A stretch of 64,000 bases of DNA from Dermatophilaceae bacterium Sec6.4 (GTDB lineage: Bacteria; Actinomycetota; Actinomycetes; Actinomycetales; Dermatophilaceae): positions 1,240,001 through 1,304,000 of the forward strand of contig CP144172.1 in assembly GCA_039636865.1 (NCBI GenBank), read 5' to 3'. Shown here piece after piece: positions 26,287 through 34,730 of this stretch; the first letter of the stretch is position 1, and each line of letters begins with the position of its first letter. A model generated the notes under the pieces. It did not search any database. It saw only the letters and a program-made list of their open reading frames with translations, and was not told the DNA's origin. Both the position numbers and the translations under genes were made by a program.

Positions 26287-26323
26287 GAAAGGCCCGGCGC
26301 GAGCCACTCGCGCCGGGCCTTTC
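26287..26323. terminator. Bidirectional terminator between DUF3017 gene and mdh
   Basis: A perfect 17-bp stem (GAAAGGCCCGGCGCGAG at 26287-26303 with 26307-26323) and a 3-nt loop. It has AAAG on the left and CTTTC on the right, so it can work for both converging genes. Confidence 0.88.
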
Positions 26324-26336
26324 TTCGTCGCACGGC

Positions 26337-27326
26337 TCAGATCAGACCGAGGGCCTTCACCGCATCGCGCTCCTCGCCGAGTTCCTTGACCGATGCATCG
26401 ATCTTCCCGCGGGAGAAGTCATCGATCTCCAGGTCCTGCACGATCGACCACGTGCCATCGGCAATGGTCACCGGGAAGGAAGAGATCAGACCCTCGGGAA
26501 CACCGTACGAACCGTCCGAGCAGACCGACATCGATACCCAGTCGTCTGCCGGTGTGCCTGCCGCCCAGTCGTGTACGTGATCGATGGTGGCCGATGCGGC
26601 GGACGCCGCAGAAGACGAACCGCGCGCCGCGATGATTGCTGCGCCACGCTTGGCGACGGTTGGGATGTAGGTGCCGGCCAGCCAGTCCTGGTCGTTGACG
26701 ACCTCAGCAGCGTTGCGGCCGCCGACCAGCGCATGGAACAGGTCGGGGTACTGCGTCGCGGAGTGGTTGCCCCAGATCGTCATCTTGGTGATGTCGGTGA
26801 CCGAGGCACCGGTCTTCGCCGCCAGCTGGGCGATCGCCCGGTTGTGGTCCAACCTGGTCAGCGCCGAGAAGCGCTCCTTGGGGATGTCGGGCGCGTTCGA
26901 CATGGCGATCAAGGCATTGGTGTTGGCCGGGTTTCCGGTCACGGTGATACGGATGTCATCGGCCGCGACGGAATTCAGCGCCTTGCCCTGGGGTGCGAAG
27001 ATCCCGCCGTTGGCCTCGAGGAGGTCACTGCGCTCCATGCCGGGGCCGCGCGGGCGGGCGCCGACCAGGAGGGCGTGGTTGACACCGTCGAAGATCTTGG
27101 CCGGGTCGTCGCCGATCTGGACGCCGGCGAGGGTGGGGAATGCGCAGTCGTCCAACTCCATGACGACGCCTTCGAGCGTCTTCAGCGCGGGGGTGATCTC
27201 CAGCAGTCGCAGTTCAACCGGGGTATCGGCCCCGAAAAGTGCTCCACTGGCGATGCGGAAGAGCAGGCTGTAGCCGATCTGGCCGGCGGCGCCGGTGACG
27301 GCAACCTTGATGGGCGTGGTGCTCAC
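26337..27326 (-). CDS. mdh: Malate dehydrogenase
   Basis: NAD-dependent malate dehydrogenase of the 329-residue actinobacterial/cytosolic type; oxidises malate to oxaloacetate. It has the Rossmann motif [19 protein letters not shown], the substrate-binding [15 protein letters not shown] (Arg residues of the active-site loop), [12 protein letters not shown] and the catalytic His in [17 protein letters not shown] 27326 is preceded by AAGGGG on the minus strand. The open frame upstream of it is non-coding. It is divergent from icd, with a 227-bp shared promoter region. Confidence 0.95.
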   Translation of the reverse strand: MSTTPIKVAVTGAAGQIGYSLLFRIASGALFGADTPVELRLLEITPALKTLEGVVMELDDCAFPTLAGVQIGDDPAKIFDGVNHALLVGARPRGPGMERSDLLEANGGIFAPQGKALNSVAADDIRITVTGNPANTNALIAMSNAPDIPKERFSALTRLDHNRAIAQLAAKTGASVTDITKMTIWGNHSATQYPDLFHALVGGRNAAEVVNDQDWLAGTYIPTVAKRGAAIIAARGSSSAASAASATIDHVHDWAAGTPADDWVSMSVCSDGSYGVPEGLISSFPVTIADGTWSIVQDLEIDDFSRGKIDASVKELGEERDAVKALGLI

Positions 27327-27553
27327 GGGTTCGGACCCCTTCAACTGGACGACGGGCCTGCATTTCGGCGGGCCGCTGGTATGAGTTCGACGGTAGCAGC
27401 GCCACCTCCACGTAGGTGGGTCGCTCGGTTGCAGATCGTCGGAGGTCGCCGATTCCGGGGAACGGCACCGACCGCGATAGTCTCGAGCGGCGGTCAGAAC
27501 CCACCCGTGGAAGACCGCCATCCACCCAGTTCCCTCGAGGAGTCACCGCCAGC

Positions 27554-28774
27554 ATGGACAAGATCAAGGTCAAGAACCCCATCGTCGAGCTCGACGGTGA
27601 TGAGATGACCCGCATCATCTGGCAGTTCATCAAGGATCGACTGATCCATCCCTACCTCGATGTGGACCTGAAGTATTACGACCTGGGTATCGAGAACCGG
27701 GACGCGACCAACGACCAAGTGACCGTTGACTCCGCAAATGCCATCAAGCAATACGGCGTCGGCGTGAAGTGCGCGACCATCACCCCTGACGAGGACCGCG
27801 TCGAGGAGTTCGGCCTGAAGGAGATGTGGAAGAGCCCCAACGGCACGATCCGCAACATCCTGGGCGGGGTGATCTTCCGTGAGCCGATCATCATCAGCAA
27901 CGTCCCGCGCCTGGTGCCCGGCTGGACCAAGCCGATCATCATCGGTCGCCATGCCCACGGCGATCAGTACAAGACCCAGAACTTCAAGGTGCCCGGTGCC
28001 GGCACGCTGAAGATCACCTTCACCCCTGAAGGTGGCGGCGAGGAGATGTCGTACGAGGTCGCCAAGTTCGCCGAAGACGGTGGCGTCGCGATGGGCATGT
28101 TCAACTTCAACAAGTCGATCGAGGACTTCGCGCGAGCGTCGTTGACCTATGGGTTGGACCGCAAGGTACCGGTCTACCTCTCGACCAAGAACACCATCCT
28201 GAAGGCCTACGACGGCCAGTTCAAGGACACCTTCCAGCGCATCTTCGATGCCGAGTTCAAGGCCAAGTTCGACGAGATCGGTATCACTTACGAGCACCGA
28301 CTCATCGACGACATGGTGGCTGCATGCCTGAAGTGGGAGGGCGGTTACCTCTGGGCGTGCAAGAACTACGACGGTGACGTGCAGTCCGACACCGTCGCGC
28401 AGGGATTCGGCTCGCTCGGCCTGATGACCTCTGTACTGATGACCCCGGACGGCAAGACCGTTGAGGCCGAAGCAGCGCACGGCACCGTGACCCGGCACTA
28501 CCGCCAGCACCAGCAGGGCAAGCCCACCTCGACCAACCCGATCGCCTCGATCTTCGCCTGGACGCGAGGGCTTTCCTACCGCGGCAAGATGGACGAAACC
28601 CCCGAGGTGACCGACTTCGCGGAGACCCTGGAGCGGGTCTGCATCGAGACGGTCGAGGAAGGCAAGATGACCAAGGACCTCGCGCTGCTGATTGGTAAAG
28701 AGCAGCCTTTCCTGTCCACCGAGGAGTTCCTCGGCGCCCTGGATGAGAACCTTCAGAAGGCGATGGCCGGCTGA
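27554..28774 (+). CDS. icd: NADP-dependent isocitrate dehydrogenase
   Basis: A 406-residue homodimeric isocitrate dehydrogenase of the eukaryotic-like type, as in mycobacterial Icd1. It begins [20 protein letters not shown] and has [20 protein letters not shown] (substrate Ser and Arg residues), then [20 protein letters not shown], the [20 protein letters not shown] metal site and [21 protein letters not shown] 27554 has CGAGGAG upstream. It makes NADPH for biosynthesis. The epimerase gene starts 3 bp after the stop, so the two are probably co-transcribed. Confidence 0.96.
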   Translation: MDKIKVKNPIVELDGDEMTRIIWQFIKDRLIHPYLDVDLKYYDLGIENRDATNDQVTVDSANAIKQYGVGVKCATITPDEDRVEEFGLKEMWKSPNGTIRNILGGVIFREPIIISNVPRLVPGWTKPIIIGRHAHGDQYKTQNFKVPGAGTLKITFTPEGGGEEMSYEVAKFAEDGGVAMGMFNFNKSIEDFARASLTYGLDRKVPVYLSTKNTILKAYDGQFKDTFQRIFDAEFKAKFDEIGITYEHRLIDDMVAACLKWEGGYLWACKNYDGDVQSDTVAQGFGSLGLMTSVLMTPDGKTVEAEAAHGTVTRHYRQHQQGKPTSTNPIASIFAWTRGLSYRGKMDETPEVTDFAETLERVCIETVEEGKMTKDLALLIGKEQPFLSTEEFLGALDENLQKAMAG

Positions 28775-28777
28775 ACC

Positions 28778-29701
28778 GTGGCCATGATCCTGGTTACCGG
28801 GGGAGCTGGGTTCATCGGCTCGAACTTCACCCGCACCGCGCTGGACGCCGGTCACCGCGTTCGCGTGCTCGATGACCTGTCCAGTGGGCTGCGGGAGAAT
28901 CTCGACGGGCTCGATGTCGAGCTCGTCATCGGATCGCTGACCGATCCCGAGGTCGTTCTCAGCGCGGTGCGCGGCGTCGACTCGATCGTGCACCTCGGTG
29001 CGATCGGCAGCGTGCCGCTGAGCGTCGCGGATCCGGTGCGCTGTAACGACGTCAACGTCAACGGCACCATGGCGGTGATGCAGGCGGCACGGTCCGCGGG
29101 GATCGAGCACATCGTTTTCTTCTCCAGCTCTGCGGTGTACGGCGCCAACCCAGCGAGCCCGGCAGGAGAGCGCGAGTGGGTGGCTCCGATGACTCCTTAT
29201 GGCGTCAGCAAACTCGCCGGCGAGCAGTATCTGTTGGCCGCGCAGCAGTCCTACAACCTGCAGACCCTCGTCTTCCGGCCGTTCAACGTCTACGGTCCGG
29301 GTCAACGTGCGGACCATGCATACGCCGCGGTCATCCCGGCGTTCCTGGACGCGGCGTTGGCCGGGCGCCCGCTGCGGGTGGAAGGTGACGGTGAGCAGAC
29401 CCGCGACTTCTGCTTCGTGTCCACGGTGTGTCGCCTCCTGCTGGCCGCGGTCGAGCGTCGGGTGTCGCACCCGGAGCCGGTCAACCTCGCCTACAGCACG
29501 CAGACGTCGATCAACGATCTGGTCGCCGCCGTTGGACGCGCAGTCGGCGTCAGTACCCACGTCGACTTCGCCGCGGCACGTATCGGTGACGTGAAGCACT
29601 CCCGGGCCGCGAACGACTCTCTGCTGCGGTTGTTCCCGGAGGTCACTCCGGAGACCCTCGATGAGGGTCTGGCGGCAACAGTGGCCTGGTGGCGTCGCTG
29701 A
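28778..29701 (+). CDS. NAD-dependent epimerase/dehydratase (GalE-like)
   Basis: A 307-residue extended short-chain dehydrogenase acting on a nucleotide sugar. It has the NAD motif MILVTGGAGFIGSNF, the SSSAVYGANP strand, the catalytic YGVSK, and FRPFNVYGPGQRADHAYAAV, a block typical of UDP-glucose 4-epimerase-like enzymes. The exact substrate cannot be told. GTG 28778 or ATG 28784 may be the start; the gene follows icd after 3 bp. Confidence 0.87.
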   Translation: MAMILVTGGAGFIGSNFTRTALDAGHRVRVLDDLSSGLRENLDGLDVELVIGSLTDPEVVLSAVRGVDSIVHLGAIGSVPLSVADPVRCNDVNVNGTMAVMQAARSAGIEHIVFFSSSAVYGANPASPAGEREWVAPMTPYGVSKLAGEQYLLAAQQSYNLQTLVFRPFNVYGPGQRADHAYAAVIPAFLDAALAGRPLRVEGDGEQTRDFCFVSTVCRLLLAAVERRVSHPEPVNLAYSTQTSINDLVAAVGRAVGVSTHVDFAAARIGDVKHSRAANDSLLRLFPEVTPETLDEGLAATVAWWRR

Positions 29702-29705
29702 AAGG

Positions 29706-31211
29706 TCAGACCGGCACTGTGCCTCCGGCCGCTCTACGCACGAACTCCGCCAGATCCTCGCTCTGCTGAACGCGACTGGGCTGATGCACGTACATCATGT
29801 GCCCGGCCGGGTAGTAGCAATGCTCGATCCGCTGCAGGGCCTGGGGCGTCAGCCGTAGCTGCGCAACGGTCTCCTGCGCGGCGAAGTACGGAGTGGCTCC
29901 GTCGTAGTAGCCGTAGGCAATCTGCACGCGCAGATGCGGATTGGCCCGCATCGCGCGCTCGAGCCGGTCGGACACGTAGACAGAGCGGCCTTCGAATTCC
30001 TTGTAGCTCCATTCCTCGTTGACGCCCTTGCCGAAGACACTGAACGGCGCGTCGTCGGTGTGGCCGAGCTCGGCGTGCGCATAGTGCTGGTACGCGGCGA
30101 CATATGCGCCGGTGATGGCATCCATCGACGGGTCGGCATCCATGTGTTCGGCAATGCGTGACGCCGCAGGGCCGGTGAAGCGGGAGTCCAGCCGCCCGAC
30201 GGTCAACCCCTCCGCGCGCAGCAGTTCACCGAAGTACCGCCAGTGCTCGATCTTCAGATCGGCCCGGTCGACGTATTCGGGTGAGAGCCCTGTCAGGTGA
30301 GCCAGGCGCTGGACAGCCTTCGAGCGGTCGTCGGGGCTCAACCTGTTCCCGCGGGAGAGTACCCACGGGTAGTCGCGTGACGCATACTCCTCGGCCTCTG
30401 CGAGTACGTCGGCGAGCGGGCGATCACCGTGTTTGCCGTGCGCGTGCGCAGTAGCGGCGTAGAACGGTAGATACATCGACCAACCGCGTGGATCCTGCCC
30501 TTCGAAATCGGACATCCCGAAGTCGAGGACGCTGGAGATCAGCATCAGGCCGTTGAGATGCATGCCGATGTCGTCTTGCAGGAGCTGGGCGAGGCCAGCG
30601 GCGCGGGTCGTGCCATAGGACTCACCGGCAATGAACTTCGGCGACATCCAGCGGCCCTCAGAGGTGACCCAGCGGCGGATGACCTCGGCCACGGTTTCCA
30701 GGTCCCGTTTGAAGCCGTGAAAGTCCTTCGGCTTGCCGCCCTCGACCGCGCGCGAGCGTCCCGTTGAGACCGGGTCGATGAAGACGAGATCGCTGTGTGC
30801 CAGCAGTGTTTCGATGTTGTCCACCAGGTCGTACGGCGGCGCCACCAACGCGCCGACATCACCGCAGACCACCCGGCGTGGGCCGAGCAGACCCAGATGC
30901 AGCCAGATGCTGGAACTACCGGGTCCGCCGTTGAAGGCGAAGGTGATGGGCCGCGTGTGCGGGTCGGCGTCATCCAGGGTGTAGGCGGTGATGGCGACCT
31001 GCGCTTTGGAGACCGAACCCTTCCAGACGCCCTCCTCGATGACTTCCTCGCGGAGCACGACCCGACCGCTGGAGGCGGTGTACTTCAGCGGGCCGTCCGG
31101 GAGCTGCAGAGTGTGTGACGTCTGGACCAGCTGATCGTTCAGGTCGGCGGGTGGCGTCGCCGGGGCGGCCGCGGGGTTCGGAGCGGCTGGGGTGGGTGCT
31201 GAATCAACCAT
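29706..31211 (-). CDS. Peptidase S10 family serine carboxypeptidase
   Basis: A 501-residue serine carboxypeptidase-like alpha/beta hydrolase. The active-site Ser is in FIAGESYGTTRAAGL, the Asp in GYYDGATPYFA and the His in CYYPAGHMMYVHQ. The oxyanion region FAFNGGPGSSSIWLHLG is typical of S10. No signal peptide is visible (the N terminus is Ala/Pro-rich), so it may be cytosolic like other bacterial members. The start ATG 31211 has TACGCT 6 nt upstream and no ribosome site, a leaderless pattern. It converges on the epimerase gene. Confidence 0.88.
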   Translation of the reverse strand: MVDSAPTPAAPNPAAAPATPPADLNDQLVQTSHTLQLPDGPLKYTASSGRVVLREEVIEEGVWKGSVSKAQVAITAYTLDDADPHTRPITFAFNGGPGSSSIWLHLGLLGPRRVVCGDVGALVAPPYDLVDNIETLLAHSDLVFIDPVSTGRSRAVEGGKPKDFHGFKRDLETVAEVIRRWVTSEGRWMSPKFIAGESYGTTRAAGLAQLLQDDIGMHLNGLMLISSVLDFGMSDFEGQDPRGWSMYLPFYAATAHAHGKHGDRPLADVLAEAEEYASRDYPWVLSRGNRLSPDDRSKAVQRLAHLTGLSPEYVDRADLKIEHWRYFGELLRAEGLTVGRLDSRFTGPAASRIAEHMDADPSMDAITGAYVAAYQHYAHAELGHTDDAPFSVFGKGVNEEWSYKEFEGRSVYVSDRLERAMRANPHLRVQIAYGYYDGATPYFAAQETVAQLRLTPQALQRIEHCYYPAGHMMYVHQPSRVQQSEDLAEFVRRAAGGTVPV

Positions 31212-31217
31212 CCCTGC

Positions 31218-31223
31218 AGCGTA
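31218..31223 (-). promoter_or_regulatory. -10 element of the S10 peptidase gene
   Basis: TACGCT on the minus strand, 6 nt before ATG 31211, with no ribosome site in between. Confidence 0.45.
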
Positions 31224-31256
31224 CGACCGACCCCCGACACCAATGGGTGCTAGGAC

Positions 31257-31284
31257 ATGCATGGACCTGCATGGACCTGCATGG
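31257..31284. repeat. 10-bp micro tandem repeat
   Basis: ATGGACCTGC occurs twice in direct succession (31261-31280), with partial copies (CATGC before, ATGG after). It lies upstream of the S10 peptidase gene, 50-75 bp before its start codon. Confidence 0.6.
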
Positions 31285-31308
31285 TGTAGCGAGGTGTGGC
31301 GTGCCTGC

Positions 31309-31725
31309 TCAAGCGGTGCGGCGGCGTCGACGGGCAGTTGCGGCGCGCAGGAAGAGGAATCCGGTCGTCACCCCGATGACCAGACCAGCGAGGCCCCGGC
31401 CGGTGGCGATCACGGTAGTACCGCTCTGGAACACGACCGCGCAGATGACCACGAGCACCGCACCGGCAGCGGCCACGACCCACGACGGGGTCTGGATGCT
31501 GCGAGGTATGGCGAAAGCGGCGAGGTTGCCGACGACCCAGCCGATGAACGGGGCGATCAGGGTTGCGGTCAGGAAGGAGTCGGAGTCGACCGACAGGAAG
31601 GTCGCACTGAGAAGTAGCAGGACTGCGGCGAATACGACATCTGCAACAGCCCAAAGGGTGGCTTCTTGTCGTGCGCTGAGGTCGGAACTGGGTGCGGCTT
31701 TGACTGCGGCGTCGGCGTGCGGCAT
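31309..31725 (-). CDS. Small four-helix membrane protein, unknown
   Basis: A 138-residue membrane protein with four predicted helices (ADVVFAAVLLLLSATFLSV, LIAPFIGWVVGNLAAFAI, SWVVAAAGAVLVVICAVVF and GRGLAGLVIGVTTGFLFL) and a basic tail RAATARRRRRTA. I do not recognise the family. The ATG has AGGAG 7-11 bp upstream. A BlaI/MecI-like dyad overlapping a TAATAT -10-like hexamer lies about 46-60 bp upstream, so the gene may answer to a cell-wall or beta-lactam stress repressor; no such repressor gene is in the window. Confidence 0.72.
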   Translation of the reverse strand: MPHADAAVKAAPSSDLSARQEATLWAVADVVFAAVLLLLSATFLSVDSDSFLTATLIAPFIGWVVGNLAAFAIPRSIQTPSWVVAAAGAVLVVICAVVFQSGTTVIATGRGLAGLVIGVTTGFLFLRAATARRRRRTA

Positions 31726-31770
31726 CAGAATTCTCCTGGGAATAGGTGGCTCGGTCCTCCGGTGTCGATA

Positions 31771-31788
31771 TTACTACAAATGTAGTGA
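31771..31788. promoter_or_regulatory. BlaI/MecI-like operator
   Basis: TTACTACAAATGTAGTGA contains the 6-bp inverted arms ACTACA and TGTAGT around AA (31773-31786). It resembles the TACA-N2-TGTA core of BlaI/MecI-family operators. On the minus strand TAATAT overlaps its edge and could be the -10 of the small membrane protein gene. The xth start lies 43 bp to the right, so both genes could be affected. Confidence 0.6.
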
Positions 31789-31830
31789 GACGTTCTCGGA
31801 CTTCGGAATGTCCTTTGTCACAATGGCGAG

Positions 31831-32607
31831 ATGCGACTTGTGTCCGTCAACGTGAACGGAATTCGAGCGGCGCTGCGCCGCGGCGGTCTCTCGTGGTTGC
31901 ACGCGCAGCAGCCCGACGTCATAGCCCTGCAGGAGGTTCGGGCAAGTCCGGAGGAGTTGCGTACCGCTCTGGCGGCTGGGCAATTCGCGGACTGGCACCT
32001 CGCGCACGCTGCAGCTGCTGACGCGGGTCGTGCCGGGGTCGCCATCCTCTCGCGTCAGGCGATAGCGGACATGCGGATCGGCCTGCCCGGCTTCCCCGAC
32101 GCCGGACGATGGATCGAAGCACAGATCGGCGCCGTGACGGTGATCTCGGCATATGTTCACACCGGTGAGGCAGGTACGGCGAGGCAGGGGGAGAAGTACG
32201 GCTTCCTTGATGCGGCGGGTACGCGGATGGCGGCGCTGGTTGACGGGCAGGCTGTGCTCACCGGTGACCTGAACGTCTGTCATACCGCCCGCGACCTACG
32301 CAACACCAGAGGCAATGTCGGCAAAGCGGGGTATCTACCGCAGGAGCAGGCATATCTGAGCCGATGGGCGGATGCGGGGTGGGTGGACGTCGTGCGGGCG
32401 AGGGCGGGTGACGTCGACGGGCCCTACACGTGGTGGTCCTGGCGTGGCAAGGCCTTCGACAACGACACAGGATGGCGTATCGACTATCAGTGGGCCTCCC
32501 CGGCGTTGGCATTCACACTCAGCGACACTTCCATCGGGCGGGCGGCGTCCTACGCCGAGAGGTGGAGCGACCACGCTCCCGTCGTCGTGGACTACGACCT
32601 GCCGTGA
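31831..32607 (+). CDS. xthA: Exodeoxyribonuclease III
   Basis: A 258-residue AP endonuclease/3'-5' exonuclease for base-excision repair. Motifs: VNVNGIRAALRRGG, ALQEVRAS with the metal-binding Glu, VISAYVHTG, LTGDLNVCHTARDLRN with the catalytic Asp and Asn, and ERWSDHAPVVVDYDL with the catalytic Asp-His pair. ATG 31831 has no ribosome site but a CACAAT -10-like hexamer 6 nt upstream. Confidence 0.93.
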   Translation: MRLVSVNVNGIRAALRRGGLSWLHAQQPDVIALQEVRASPEELRTALAAGQFADWHLAHAAAADAGRAGVAILSRQAIADMRIGLPGFPDAGRWIEAQIGAVTVISAYVHTGEAGTARQGEKYGFLDAAGTRMAALVDGQAVLTGDLNVCHTARDLRNTRGNVGKAGYLPQEQAYLSRWADAGWVDVVRARAGDVDGPYTWWSWRGKAFDNDTGWRIDYQWASPALAFTLSDTSIGRAASYAERWSDHAPVVVDYDLP

Positions 32608-32692
32608 CCGGCGCGTCGGCTGATGCGAGCGCCACAGCTTCACGACTGCGACTGCGACTGCGTCTGCGACGGTGGGCTGGAAGGATGGCGCC

Positions 32693-33490
32693 ATGACACA
32701 CAGCAGACCGGTCGAATGCTGGCTGACCGATATGGACGGGGTTCTCATCCATGAGGAGCACGCGCTGCCCGGTGCCGCCGAGTTCCTTGCGAAGTTGCAG
32801 CAGACCGGTCGCAGATTTCTGGTACTGACCAACAACTCGATCTACACGCCCCGCGATTTGCGGGCCCGGCTGCTCTCCAGTGGTATCGACGTCCCCGAGG
32901 AATCGATCTGGACGTCCGCCATGGCGACCGCGCAGTTCCTGGACACCCAGCGCAGCGGCGGTTCGGCCTACGTGCTGGGCGAGGCGGGCCTGACGACGGC
33001 GCTTCACGAAATCGGCTTCATCCTGTCCCAGCGCGACCCCGACTACGTGGTGCTCGGTGAGACCCGAACCTATTCGTTCGAGAGCATCACCCGGGCAATT
33101 CGCCTGATCGACAACGGCGCCCGGTTCATCGCCACCAACCCGGACGCGACCGGGCCCTCACCGGACGGATTGATGCCCGCAACCGGAGCGATTGCCGCGT
33201 TGATCACCAAGGCGACCGGAGTTGAGCCGTACTACGTCGGCAAGCCGAACCCGTTGATGATGCGCAGCGCGCTGAACCGAATCGACGCACATTCGGAGAC
33301 GACGGTGATGATCGGGGACCGGATGGATACCGACGTCGTCAGCGGACTGGAGGCCGGGTTGCGCACCATCCTGGTGCTCACCGGCTCGACCCGCGCCGAG
33401 CAGGTGGGCCGTCACCCGTTTGTGCCCACGTGGGTGAAGGACGGCATTCACGACGTTGTCCCGATGATCGACGAGCTCGCCCCCGCCTGA
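32693..33490 (+). CDS. HAD-IIA family phosphatase (NagD-like)
   Basis: A 265-residue HAD hydrolase with the capped IIA architecture of NagD and phosphoglycolate phosphatases. The nucleophile Asp is in WLTDMDGVLIHEE, then LTNNSIYTPRDL, the cap domain with YVVLGETRTYSFE, the lysine YYVGKPNPLMM, and VMIGDRMDTDVVSG. The substrate is unknown. ATG 32693 has GGAAGG upstream. A short stretch of GACTGC units (about 32644-32668) precedes it. Confidence 0.88.
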   Translation: MTHSRPVECWLTDMDGVLIHEEHALPGAAEFLAKLQQTGRRFLVLTNNSIYTPRDLRARLLSSGIDVPEESIWTSAMATAQFLDTQRSGGSAYVLGEAGLTTALHEIGFILSQRDPDYVVLGETRTYSFESITRAIRLIDNGARFIATNPDATGPSPDGLMPATGAIAALITKATGVEPYYVGKPNPLMMRSALNRIDAHSETTVMIGDRMDTDVVSGLEAGLRTILVLTGSTRAEQVGRHPFVPTWVKDGIHDVVPMIDELAPA

Positions 33491-33513
33491 CTCCCCCCCC
33501 CCGGCCCATCCCC

Positions 33514-33563
33514 CGAGTGGCATACCAAACCGTCGAGTCCACTGCTTAGGAGTACGCCACTCG
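33514..33563. repeat. Palindrome left of the second nuclease-like gene
   Basis: CGAGTGGCATAC at 33514-33525 pairs with GTACGCCACTCG at 33552-33563 with one G-T type mismatch. Inside, CGTCGAG and CACTGCTTAGGAG fill the loop. It lies after the HAD gene and about 59 bp before the AbiEi-like gene. The arm CGAGTGGCA and the following ACCAAA stretch resemble the palindrome at 9273-9346. Confidence 0.8.
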
Positions 33564-33621
33564 ACGCCGCTCTATGCCTGTCGATCCGGCTGTGGATAAC
33601 TCGCGGCGGTGCGTTGCGTAA

Positions 33622-34689
33622 ATGTCACGCTGCCGCATGGTCTCTTCAAGCACCATCAGTCCGTCACCGATGTCTTTCGCCCCTCTTATCGGCTCGGCGG
33701 ACGCTGCTGCCGCCCATGCGGTTCCGATCGTCGCGGTGGCCTTGAGGAATGCGGTTCCTGGGCCGGTCGACCTGGGCGCAGAAACCGCAGCGACGAGATG
33801 GGTAAAGGTGCGACGCGGGTCGTACGTCGCTGCGGCGGCCTGGGCAGGGTTGTCCTCCGACGCGAAACTGCTCGTGCGAGCGCACGCCATCGCGAAGGAC
33901 GGCGAGACAGCGCGCTTGTTCTCTCACTGCACTGCTGCACGCGTATGGGGCCTGCCGATGATCGGACGCCCGGAGCCGAAAGTGGAGGTGTTGGTCAGCG
34001 ACGGTAGAACCGGTCGCACACCAGGGGTGATCAGAAGGCGGACACAGAATCTACCCTCAGGACAGCTGCTGCACGGATTGTGTGTCACCGGCGCAGCACG
34101 AACTGCGGTCGACCTCGCCCGAGTGCAGTCGCTCGCATCCGCAGTCAGTGTGTTCGACGACGTACTTCGACGGCGGTTGGCGACCTGTGATGAGTTATCT
34201 GCACAGGTGAACACGGTGCCACGCGGTGGGCGGGGCCGTCGGCAGGCGGGCCTGGCAGTTGCGTTGGCCGACCCCGCCAGCGAATCCGCCGGAGAGTCGC
34301 TGAGCCGGGTGCGCTTGTGGGAGGCCGGCTTTGCCCGGCCATCGCTACAGGACAACATCTTTGATGCACGAGGCTTCGTCGGGCGGGTAGATATGTTCTG
34401 GGAGGAGCTGGCTGTGGTGGGGGAATTCGACGGCCGGATCAAGTATGCCGTCGATCAATCTCAGTCCAGTGAGCAAGCCGCAGAAAACCTCTGGCGGGAG
34501 AAGCTGCGCGAGGATCGGCTGCGCGCGCTCGGGCTGACTGTCGTTCGATGGACCTGGGACGAGGCACTCCATGCAAACGCCATGCTCAGCAAACTTCGGG
34601 TAGCGGGCGTTCGCAATGGACACGAGACGCAGTGGCCGTCCTGGGCACCGCCGAGTGGCGTAGGTAACGTCCCAGTGGCGTACTCATAA
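33622..34689 (+). CDS. AbiEi-like N terminus with Vsr/DUF559-like nuclease domain
   Basis: A 355-residue relative of the 15.3-16.2 kb gene. The N-terminal AbiEi-like part has VKVRRGSYVAAAAW, LFSHCTAARVWGLPMIG and VCVTGAARTAVDLARVQ-like sequence. The C-terminal nuclease-like part has VGRVDMFWEELAVVGEFDG with acidic residues, RIKYAVDQ, and LWREKLREDRLRALGLTV followed by VRWTWDEA. The start is uncertain (ATG 33622, 33637 or 33670), and the first 20-30 residues are poorly conserved. Its last 13 codons lie inside the right-hand palindrome, so the element has shaped the protein's C terminus. No partner toxin gene is adjacent. Activity on DNA is an inference. Confidence 0.75.
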   Translation: MSRCRMVSSSTISPSPMSFAPLIGSADAAAAHAVPIVAVALRNAVPGPVDLGAETAATRWVKVRRGSYVAAAAWAGLSSDAKLLVRAHAIAKDGETARLFSHCTAARVWGLPMIGRPEPKVEVLVSDGRTGRTPGVIRRRTQNLPSGQLLHGLCVTGAARTAVDLARVQSLASAVSVFDDVLRRRLATCDELSAQVNTVPRGGRGRRQAGLAVALADPASESAGESLSRVRLWEAGFARPSLQDNIFDARGFVGRVDMFWEELAVVGEFDGRIKYAVDQSQSSEQAAENLWREKLREDRLRALGLTVVRWTWDEALHANAMLSKLRVAGVRNGHETQWPSWAPPSGVGNVPVAYS

Positions 34690-34722
34690 GTGGTGCACTC
34701 GAAATATAGGTATGCCACTCGG
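34651..34722. repeat. Palindrome right of the second nuclease-like gene
   Basis: CCGAGTGGCGTA at 34651-34662 pairs with TATGCCACTCGG at 34711-34722 with one mismatch. The internal CAGTGGCGTACTC (34673-34685) is a further partial copy. It overlaps the end of the nuclease-like gene and ends 8 bp before the stop of the convergent DeoR regulator gene. It shares the GCCACTCG core with elements at 9.3, 21.7 and 33.5 kb. Confidence 0.8.
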
Positions 34723-34730
34723 GGGAGGGG

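Noticed and set aside
27494..29599. 701-codon open frame on the minus strand
   Set aside because: It lies wholly opposite icd and the epimerase gene, whose motifs are intact. Its translation is low-complexity and rich in His, Arg, Val and Asp, as expected for the mirror of GC-rich coding DNA.
32644..32668. GACTGC hexamer repeats before the HAD gene
   Set aside because: Only about three imperfect units in the spacer after xth; too few and too simple to call an element.
33493..33502. Run of ten C after the HAD phosphatase gene
   Set aside because: It is in non-coding DNA just after the stop codon, so it cannot cause phase variation of that protein; it is probably neutral.
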